Origin: Leptolyngbya sp. FACHB-8
GTDB taxonomy: Bacteria; Cyanobacteriota; Cyanobacteriia; Elainellales; Elainellaceae
Direction: 5' to 3'
Length of the DNA: 32,960 nucleotides
Assembly: GCF_014695575.1 (NCBI RefSeq)
Contig: NZ_JACJOO010000026.1
Location: 1 to 32,960, forward strand
Part shown: positions 1 to 5,740 of the stretch, piece after piece
How the letters are laid out: each line of letters begins with the position of its first letter
How positions within the stretch are numbered: the stretch's first letter is position 1
Translations under genes and position numbers: made by a program
Notes under the pieces: generated by a model
Database searches by the model: none
What the model saw: the letters and a program-made list of their open reading frames with translations, nothing else
Told to the model about the DNA's origin: nothing

Positions 1-1
1 A

Positions 2-82
2 GCTGCTTGGTCGCTGGGGCTAAGGGTCAAAACTGGAGGGCGGAGTCCAGGCATAATCTTAGGGAGCAGTGCAACCCTCTAA
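2..82 (+). CDS. Possible 3' end of a truncated upstream gene
   Basis: An open frame runs in from the left edge and stops at TAA 80-82, giving 26 residues that end in GRSPGIILGSSATL. Nothing in it is diagnostic. It is offered only because a gene tail is a natural explanation for coding-like sequence before the hairpin-rich gap. It could equally be chance. Confidence 0.2.
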   Translation, partial: AAWSLGLRVKTGGRSPGIILGSSATL

Positions 83-136
83 TCATAGGCAAACTTAAGC
101 CGCTGAGTACTAGTAGGTTGAGGCGGAAATCCATCA

Positions 137-183
137 CCTATGTTTTTGTGTAGGGTGCTTCGCACCCTACACAAAAACATAGG
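137..183. repeat. Perfect 22-bp inverted repeat, TTC loop
   Basis: Left arm 137-158 and right arm 162-183 are exact reverse complements around the 3-nt loop TTC (159-161). The apex reads GTGC-TTC-GCAC. The tight loop closed by GC pairs is shared with other hairpins in the window. It has no obvious T-tract on either side, so a simple intrinsic terminator is not clearly supported. Confidence 0.85.
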
Positions 184-442
184 TTGCGAACTTAGGCCGC
201 AGCCTACTAGCCAGTAGTAGGAGAATGAAGCGGGACTGAAAGAGTAAGTGGACCTGCAATATGTTTGTTGGTAGCTGCGATGATGAACAAGAGCATGTGA
301 AAATGATGGTAGCCTGTTCGCGGACAGACGCCACAGCAATCCTGAGCCCTTATAAAGAGCCTGCGGCGGTGATTCTTCGCACAGAAGCTTCAACCGAGAG
401 AGTTTCTGCTTCTTGCAACGCTTTGCGCTTGAATCAACCACA

Positions 443-489
443 GTTATTTTTGTGAGAGCTGCGCAGAGCGCGGCTCTCACAAAAATAAC
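443..489. repeat. Inverted repeat, 17-bp perfect outer stem, AGA loop
   Basis: Arms 443-459 and 473-489 are exact reverse complements. The stem continues through a T-G wobble into GCGC/GCGC, closing on the loop AGA (GC-AGA-GC). Same architecture as the hairpin at 137-183, but with unrelated arm sequence. Confidence 0.8.
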
Positions 490-612
490 CAGACTTTAAA
501 CGCTTGAAAAGCGGTGTAATTGCGATCGCTTAAAGCTTCTAATCAAGAATAGTCTGGTGTATTGTTCCGCGCTTTTCTCATTCATTTCCCAAGCAGCTTA
601 GGATCCGGCACC

Positions 613-682
613 GAATAGAACTTAGATTTTTTGTGGGAGGCGCAGCTAAACCACGCCTCTCACGAAAATCCGGGTTCTATTC
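613..682. repeat. Imperfect inverted repeat upstream of the TRAP receptor gene
   Basis: GAATAGAAC (613-621) pairs with GTTCTATTC (674-682). Further in, a GTGGGAGGCG-like arm pairs imperfectly with CGCCTCTCAC. Several mismatches indicate an older, decayed palindrome. It ends about 125 bases before the receptor gene. Confidence 0.6.
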
Positions 683-807
683 TATTTGCATTCCTTAGGA
701 ACGCTATAGATGAAAACTTTTTTTGACTTCTGCGCTATACAAACATGTCTTGTGCTGGAATGCTCTAAATACACAATTGTCATCTTCCCCTTGAATCCCC
801 TCCTGAT

Positions 808-1932
808 ATGAAACGTCGAAATCTTTTAAATGCCGCAGCTTTGGGTGCCAGCAGTGCCGTAGCTATGGCGGCCTGTAGCCAGAACAGCACTGCAGGCACT
901 ACCACTGCATCAGCTGATGACTTACCCACAATTGAATGGGAAATGGCTACTAGCTGGCCCGTTTCCCTGGATACTATTTTCGGTGGGGCACAGGTTTTGA
1001 GCGATCGCCTTGCAGCGTTAACCAATAACAAATTTAAGATTACTCCTCGGGCAGCCGGCGAACTGGCCCCCCCTCTGGAAGTGCTGAATGTTGTCTCCCA
1101 GGGGGCAGTTCCCTGTGGGCACACCGCCTCTTATTACTATTTGGGTAAAAGCCCGGCTTTGGCCTTTGGAACGACAGTGCCCTTTGGCCTGACCCCACAG
1201 CAGCAAAACGCCTGGCTCTATGAAGGAGGCGGCTTACAGCAACTTCAAGATTTGTATGCCAGCAAGTTTAATGTCATCCAATTTCCGGCGGGTAACACTG
1301 GAACTCAGATGGGGGGATGGTTCCGCAAGGAAATTACATCTCTAGCAGATCTGCAAGGACTAAAAATGCGGATTCCGGGACTGGGGGGCCAGGTGATGGC
1401 GAAGCTGGGAGTTACCGTACAAAATTTGCCGGGGGGTGAAATTTTCCAGGCATTGCAAACGGGTGCGATCGATGCTGCTGAATGGGTTGGCCCCTATGAC
1501 GATGAGAAGTTAGGACTCTACAAAGTTGCCAACTATTACTACTACCCGGGCTGGTGGGAACCGGGGGCGACCCTGGAAGTACAGGTCAACCTGAATGAGT
1601 GGAAGAAGTTGCCGCCATCCTATCAGGCGGCTCTGCAAACGGCTGCCTATGAAGCGAATCTCACGATGCTGGCTCGGTATGAGTCCCGCAACAATGAGGC
1701 GTTGCAAAAGCTGACGGAGAATGGTGTGCAGCTACGGTCCTACGGCGAGGAGATTATGACAGCGGCTGAGTCTGCCGCCTTTGCCCTCTACGATGAGTTC
1801 GCGGGTAAGGACGCGGATTTCAAAGCGGTGTATGACGGATGGAAGCAGTTTCGCGATCGCGTCTACGCCTGGAATAACCTTAATGAGGCGAATTTTACCC
1901 GCTTCACTTACAGCAAACTGAATACCAAGTAA
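808..1932 (+). CDS. TRAP transporter substrate-binding protein (DctP family)
   Basis: Periplasmic receptor of a tripartite ATP-independent (TRAP) importer that hands an organic anion to the DctQ/DctM membrane pair. 374 residues. The N-terminus has a twin-arginine-like start (RR at 3-4), a hydrophobic stretch and a lipobox-like AMAAC with Cys23, so it is probably a lipoprotein anchored outside the plasma membrane. The mature part has DctP hallmarks: KMRIPGLGG, whose Arg usually clamps the substrate carboxylate, and [15 protein letters not shown] followed by an aromatic run. It most resembles the branch annotated for mannitol/chloroaromatic or 2-oxoacid uptake; the Synechocystis glutamate TRAP receptor is in the same family. 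The true substrate cannot be read from the sequence. No clear ribosome site precedes ATG 808. It is transcribed convergently toward the dctM-like gene. Confidence 0.92.
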   Translation: MKRRNLLNAAALGASSAVAMAACSQNSTAGTTTASADDLPTIEWEMATSWPVSLDTIFGGAQVLSDRLAALTNNKFKITPRAAGELAPPLEVLNVVSQGAVPCGHTASYYYLGKSPALAFGTTVPFGLTPQQQNAWLYEGGGLQQLQDLYASKFNVIQFPAGNTGTQMGGWFRKEITSLADLQGLKMRIPGLGGQVMAKLGVTVQNLPGGEIFQALQTGAIDAAEWVGPYDDEKLGLYKVANYYYYPGWWEPGATLEVQVNLNEWKKLPPSYQAALQTAAYEANLTMLARYESRNNEALQKLTENGVQLRSYGEEIMTAAESAAFALYDEFAGKDADFKAVYDGWKQFRDRVYAWNNLNEANFTRFTYSKLNTK

Positions 1933-1952
1933 GTTGCTGAAAATCTTTAAAG

Positions 1953-1983
1953 AACTGGTGCAGCATAAAATACTGCACCAGTT
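1953..1983 (+). terminator. Rho-independent terminator of the TRAP receptor gene
   Basis: AACTGGTGCAG (1953-1963) and CTGCACCAGTT (1973-1983) form an 11-bp perfect stem with a 9-nt A/T-rich loop, running into TTTTGTG. It starts 20 bases after the receptor stop codon. Confidence 0.75.
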
Positions 1984-2132
1984 TTGTGTGAAATCTTATG
2001 GTCTGAATTCCAAACTTGGAAGATAGGTTGCCCAGAAGTTCGTATCCCTATCCAATGCTTATGGATTAACGATACCCATTACCCAATACGGATAGTCTTC
2101 TCATTTTTAACAGAATTCTCTGTCAATACTCT

Positions 2133-2207
2133 GGACAGTTTTTCTAAAACCCTTGATTTTGCGTGCGCGAAGCGCACGCAAAATCAAGGGTTTTAGAAAA
2201 ACTGTCC
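2133..2207. repeat. Perfect 36-bp inverted repeat, GAA loop
   Basis: Arms 2133-2168 and 2172-2207 are exact reverse complements of 36 bases around the loop GAA; the apex reads GCGTGCGC-GAA-GCGCACGC. It is the longest perfect palindrome in the window and lies between the convergent dctP-like and dctM-like genes. Lack of any mismatch over 36 bp suggests recent origin or active correction. Confidence 0.9.
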
Positions 2208-2222
2208 GAACTAATGAAACAT

Positions 2223-2280
2223 GTGAATGGGGTGTGGTGAAGGGGGGCACGACACATCCCTTTCACCACATCCCATTCAC
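2223..2280. repeat. Near-perfect inverted repeat at the 3' end of dctM-like gene
   Basis: The arm starting GTGAATGGGG at 2223 pairs with the arm ending CCCATTCAC at 2280 over about 23 bases with two mismatches. It begins about 12 bases beyond the dctM-like stop codon. It may help end that transcript, but no T-tract is obvious. Confidence 0.7.
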
Positions 2281-2292
2281 TACCGGACGCTG

Positions 2293-3627
2293 TTATTGAA
2301 ACGATAAATCGACTAGCCAGCGAACGGTTTGTGGAAAGATAATCACGATCATTAATACTAAAAATTGCAATGCCATAAACGGCAATGCACTTCGGTGAAT
2401 ATCCACTGTGCTCACTTCCTTAGGAGCCACACTTTGCAAGTAGAAGAGCGAGAAACCGACAGGAGGTGAGATAAAGGCAGTCTGTAGGTTGATGGCCATA
2501 ATTACCCCAAACCAGACCATATCAATTCCCAAGGCTTCGGCAGCAGGTACGAGTAGAGGCATGGCGATAAAGCAAATCTCGATGAATTCGAGAAATACCC
2601 CAAGGGCAAAAATCACCAGGTTGCTGACAATTAAAAAGCTGAGGTAGCCACCGGGCAGGTTTACCAGCAGCTCAGTAATGAGTCGTTTTCCTCCTAAATC
2701 GTCGAATACCAGACTGAACAGTGACGAGCAGAAGAGAATCATTAAGACGAGAGCGGTAATCACCGCTGTCGAATGGGCAGCATCGTGAATGAGCTTTTGA
2801 TTCCAGCGGCGATTCATAACCGCGAGTAAACACGCACCGACGGCACCTACTGCGCCTGCCTCTGTTGGAGTCGCGAACCCGAAGAAAATGCTACCGAGAA
2901 CGGCAAAAATTAGGATGATGGGTGGTAGGACGGCCTTCAAAACTTTTTTGAAGAGAGCCGCTCCTCCAATGTCTCGCACTTCCAGGGGCAGGGCTGGGGC
3001 TATTTGCGGCTTTATGAGAGCCAGAATCAGCACGTAAAGGGCGTAGGAGCCGGACAGCATGAGCCCTGGAATCAGTGCCCCCAGAAAGAGATCACCTACC
3101 GAAACCCCAATCTGGTCACTGAGTACCACCAATACCAGGCTGGGGGGAATGAGCTGGGCCAGAGTTCCCGATGCGATGATGATCCCTGCCGCCAGTTGCT
3201 TGTCGTAGCCATAGCGGAGCATCACGGGGAGGGATAGTAGGCCCATAACGATGACGGTAGCGGCGACAACTCCGGTAGTTGCGGCCAAGAGCGTGCCTAC
3301 TACAATCACGGCTAGAGCCAACCCACCCCGGAGCCGCCCCATAAGGATGCCAATGGTTTCCAATAACTCCTCGGCAATGCCAGATTTTTCCAGCACGGCT
3401 CCCAGAAAGACGAAGAAGGGGATCGCCAACAGGGTGAAGTTTGACATGGTGCCGAACCAGATGTTGGGCAGCAACAACAAACGGTTCAGGTCAAACGCAC
3501 CAACGGCGAGACCAATGCCGCCAAAGATCAGAGCTGTACCCGCAAAAGAAAAAGCAACGGGATAACCCGTAATCAAGATGACGAAAAAACCGACGAACAT
3601 GGCGATCGCCAGCCACTCATACCCCAT
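2293..3627 (-). CDS. TRAP transporter large permease subunit (DctM family)
   Basis: Main membrane subunit of the TRAP importer, coupling substrate entry to a Na+ (or H+) gradient. 444 residues, usual for DctM, with about 11-12 hydrophobic segments. Family signatures include [10 protein letters not shown] near the start, [19 protein letters not shown], the [16 protein letters not shown] segment and [17 protein letters not shown] chose ATG 3627 because GAGG lies six bases upstream; a GTG two codons earlier (3633) is the alternative. It is transcribed after the DctQ gene, 206 bases downstream, with a hairpin at 3743-3809 between them, so the two are probably co-transcribed with possible differential expression. 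Confidence 0.93.
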   Translation of the reverse strand: MGYEWLAIAMFVGFFVILITGYPVAFSFAGTALIFGGIGLAVGAFDLNRLLLLPNIWFGTMSNFTLLAIPFFVFLGAVLEKSGIAEELLETIGILMGRLRGGLALAVIVVGTLLAATTGVVAATVIVMGLLSLPVMLRYGYDKQLAAGIIIASGTLAQLIPPSLVLVVLSDQIGVSVGDLFLGALIPGLMLSGSYALYVLILALIKPQIAPALPLEVRDIGGAALFKKVLKAVLPPIILIFAVLGSIFFGFATPTEAGAVGAVGACLLAVMNRRWNQKLIHDAAHSTAVITALVLMILFCSSLFSLVFDDLGGKRLITELLVNLPGGYLSFLIVSNLVIFALGVFLEFIEICFIAMPLLVPAAEALGIDMVWFGVIMAINLQTAFISPPVGFSLFYLQSVAPKEVSTVDIHRSALPFMALQFLVLMIVIIFPQTVRWLVDLSFQ

Positions 3628-3742
3628 AACCACCCCTCACAACACCATCTAAATAACAGCGAACAGGCTGGTTGTGTGGAATTATTGCTGGACAACCAAC
3701 TTGTCTTCGATGGACACGAACGATATTTTTCATAGTAATTGG

Positions 3743-3809
3743 GATATGTTTGAGTGCTTCAAATGTCTATGCGTAAAATGCATACATACCTCAAGCTCTC
3801 AAACATATC
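3743..3809. repeat. Inverted repeat between dctQ-like and dctM-like genes
   Basis: GATATGTTTGAG (3743-3754) and CTCAAACATATC (3798-3809) are perfect 12-base reverse complements separated by 43 bases. The position inside the presumed permease operon could let it protect or attenuate mRNA and set the ratio of small to large permease. That role is inference. Confidence 0.65.
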
Positions 3810-3832
3810 GGTCGAAGTATGTTCATAGTGGT

Positions 3833-4450
3833 TTATTCATAGGGAAGCTGCTCTGTGTCTTGCTGGATTTGTTCTGTAACAGTGTTGTAACCCAGTAATA
3901 CCGCTGTGTACTTAATGCTCTGAGAAATGGCCTGCAGTAACAGTAGGGCTAATCCAACTAGCACCATAGCCTTGATGGGAGCCCGAGGTAATCCATTGGC
4001 GTCTGAAGACACTTCCCACGGGCCCCAGGTGCCATCCGGCAGCCGGCCCCAAGATGCCAGCACAGGATTAAAGGTGACATACAAGCCAAGGATGCAGAAG
4101 GGAATGAGAAACAGTAAGGTACCCAACAGATTGACCCAGGTGCGGCGGCGATCGCTCCAATGGGCGTACCAGAAATCCACTCGCACATTCTGGTCATGCT
4201 TGAGAATGTAAGCAAAGCCCAGCAAGAAGAGGATCGCGAAGAGGTACCATTGCAACTCAATGAGGACGTTGGAGGAAAGCTGAAGACCAATAAAGCGGCC
4301 AACATAACGAACTAGAACGTTATAAAAACTAATGGCGATCGTTAAAACAACCAACCCTACCGATAGCTGCCCGACCCAGTCTGTGAGTCGGTCAATGGCT
4401 TCAGATAACCGTAATAGAGCCCGTACAGGGCCTAAACTTCTTCTGTGCAA
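3833..4450 (-). CDS. TRAP transporter small permease subunit (DctQ family)
   Basis: Small membrane subunit that pairs with DctM. 205 residues, four predicted transmembrane segments. It carries the family motif ELQWYLFAILFLLGFAYIL followed by the charged KHDQNVRVDF. The start is read as TTG 4450 (frame opens with MHRRSLG): AGAGGA stands eight bases upstream, an in-frame TAG lies just above, and no ATG or GTG alternative exists before the first membrane segment. The C-terminal tail beyond the fourth membrane segment is hydrophilic and glutamine/glutamate rich. First gene of the minus-strand permease pair. Confidence 0.9.
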   Translation of the reverse strand: MHRRSLGPVRALLRLSEAIDRLTDWVGQLSVGLVVLTIAISFYNVLVRYVGRFIGLQLSSNVLIELQWYLFAILFLLGFAYILKHDQNVRVDFWYAHWSDRRRTWVNLLGTLLFLIPFCILGLYVTFNPVLASWGRLPDGTWGPWEVSSDANGLPRAPIKAMVLVGLALLLLQAISQSIKYTAVLLGYNTVTEQIQQDTEQLPYE

Positions 4451-4541
4451 AGTGCCTATCCTCTAAAGCCGATGAGAAAAATTGATGGTCATCAGAATAC
4501 AGCAGTGGGTCCACTCTGATGAAACTTCCTGGGGAAATCTT

Positions 4542-4787
4542 ATCGAGGCTTGGTTAAGGGCATTTTCGAGTGCTCCGTATAGCATTCGAAAACGCCCCTT
4601 TTGGCGTGGGCTTCGTGCCTACTAAAATAACCTCAGTTCGGGTTAAGGGCTTTTTCGAGTGCCGCGCGACGCGCGGCACTCGAAAAAGCTCATTGTTGCG
4701 TGCGCGAAGCGCACGCAACAATGAGCTTTTGGGCTTATCCCGAACTGAGGTTAAAATAGGCGATTCAGCTTATTTCGCATAGATGTT
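4542..4787. mobile_element. Decayed copy of the palindromic element, split by a younger copy
   Basis: The flanks of the intact copy at 4629-4752 are themselves a degraded version of the same element. The left part (about 4542-4628) carries GGTTAAGGGCATTTTCGAG and CATTCGAAAACGC as in hairpin A, then GGCGTGGGCTTCGTGC as in hairpin B. The right part resumes after the duplicated AAAAT (from 4758) with the TTCAGCTTAT block found at the same place in the copy at 32691-32814. Removing 4629-4757 rejoins one continuous, mutated element ending next to the pentapeptide gene stop. Outer ends are approximate. Confidence 0.6.
4629..4752. mobile_element. 124-bp composite palindromic element, copy 1 (MITE-like)
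   Basis: Outer arms 4629-4647 and 4734-4752 pair over 19 bases with one mismatch (AACCTCAGTTCGGG... with ...CCCGAACTGAGGTT). They enclose hairpin A (arms 4649-4667 and 4671-4689, perfect 19 bp, loop GAC) and hairpin B (arms 4690-4705 and 4709-4724, perfect 16 bp, loop GAA), giving a cloverleaf-like fold. The direct repeat AAAAT flanks it at 4624-4628 and 4753-4757, as expected of a target-site duplication. A second copy of identical length is at 32691-32814. No coding potential, so movement would need help in trans. Confidence 0.8.
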
Positions 4788-4789
4788 AA

Positions 4790-5680
4790 TTAGGCTGTAC
4801 GCTCCTGGGGAAAACCTGTATGTTGAAGCCGGCAGTAGCCCCGACTCAGGGGCGAATTGACGACACGCATCTCAGGGGTGAGGCGAACACCTGCAAGGTT
4901 GGCACCTGTCAAATTGACGTCCGTTAAATCAGCTTCTTGCAGATTGGCATCGCTCAGGTTGGCATGGCTTAAATCAGCTCGCATGAGAGATGCTCGATAG
5001 AGATTAGCAGCATGTAGATCGGCGGCGGTTAATGTAGCAACGCGCAGATAACTATTGCTGAGATTGGCAACACTCAGATTCGCCCGGTCTAGATTGACGC
5101 CGCTGATCTTGGCTCCGCTTAAATCAACCCCATCTAAATCAACCCCATGTAAATCGATGCCGTTGATGAAGGCTTTACGCAACTGCACTCCTGTTAGCCT
5201 TGCCCCAGTTAAATTGGCACCGCTGAGCTTGGCTCCTGTCAGGTTTGCCCAGGCCAAATTGGCCTTCTGCAAATCGGCTCCCCGCAGGTTGATCCCACAT
5301 AAACGTGCTGCACACAGATTTACCTCTGGAAGCTGGGCTTCCCGCAGATTAACTCCCGTTAAAATGGCCCCACTCAGGCTGGCTCCTGTTAATTTGGCCT
5401 TGACTAGGTACGCTCCCGTTAAATTTGCTTTGGTAAAATTTGCCTCGCTGAGATTGGCTTGCCCCAGCTTGGCATAGGTCAAATCTGCACCATAGAAAAA
5501 GGCACCCACCAGAGAAGCTCCCGTGAGAACCGTACGCGTCAGGGTAGTGAAGGACAAAAATGCTCCATCCAAAATAATGCCGCTTAAATTTAGTTCTGAT
5601 AAATCGGCCTCGGCTAATTCCACTCCAGCAAAGTTCCGTTCTCCAGCGGCGTAGCGTGCCACGAGTTCATTGATGTTCAT
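4790..5680 (-). CDS. Pentapeptide-repeat protein
   Basis: 296 residues. From about residue 18 to 265 the protein is a nearly unbroken run of A(D/N)LXX-type five-residue repeats (for example ANLTGAKLSGANLTGARL), which fold into a right-handed quadrilateral beta-helix. The short N-terminus (MNINELVARYAAGERNF) is the usual entry to such solenoids, and a 25-30 residue non-repeat tail closes it. No signal peptide or membrane segment, so probably cytoplasmic. Cyanobacteria encode many such proteins, mostly of unknown function; nothing here marks a gyrase-protecting type. Start ATG 5680 has GGGAGG six bases upstream. It lies 60 bases downstream of the kinase gene on the same strand and may share its transcript. 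Confidence 0.93.
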   Translation of the reverse strand: MNINELVARYAAGERNFAGVELAEADLSELNLSGIILDGAFLSFTTLTRTVLTGASLVGAFFYGADLTYAKLGQANLSEANFTKANLTGAYLVKAKLTGASLSGAILTGVNLREAQLPEVNLCAARLCGINLRGADLQKANLAWANLTGAKLSGANLTGARLTGVQLRKAFINGIDLHGVDLDGVDLSGAKISGVNLDRANLSVANLSNSYLRVATLTAADLHAANLYRASLMRADLSHANLSDANLQEADLTDVNLTGANLAGVRLTPEMRVVNSPLSRGYCRLQHTGFPQERTA

Positions 5681-5740
5681 CCCTAACCTCCCGAGGTGAA
5701 TTGAAGTGACAAACCTCTACAAGGTGTTGAGCAACGGGCT

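Larger units (their letters stand above)
83..807. other. Gene-free stretch with three large inverted repeats
   Basis: About 725 bases without a supportable gene. Open frames here (for example 79-480 on -) run straight through palindromes and show no family signal. The stretch holds the inverted repeats at 137-183, 443-489 and 613-682. Weaker complementary pairs also occur: a CTAGTAGG/CCTACTAG pair outside the first hairpin, and ACCAGAC/GTCTGGT plus GAAAAGCG/CGCTTTTC near 487-578. The promoter of the TRAP receptor gene should lie near the right end, but I could not identify its boxes. Confidence 0.5.

Noticed and set aside
79-480. Minus-strand open frame of 133 codons
   Set aside because: It runs through two perfect palindromes and shows no domain, signal peptide or ribosome site; its openness is explained by the repeats.
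1984-2196. Plus-strand open frame after the TRAP receptor gene
   Set aside because: It begins right after the terminator and its end lies in the 36-bp palindrome; no recognisable protein.
4570-4782. Plus-strand open frame over the nested elements
   Set aside because: It is composed of the two element copies; the reading frame is a by-product of the inverted repeats.
5055-5477. Plus-strand open frame opposite the pentapeptide gene
   Set aside because: Regular 15-base periodicity of the repeats keeps the antisense frame open; the sense strand has the ribosome site and repeat signature.
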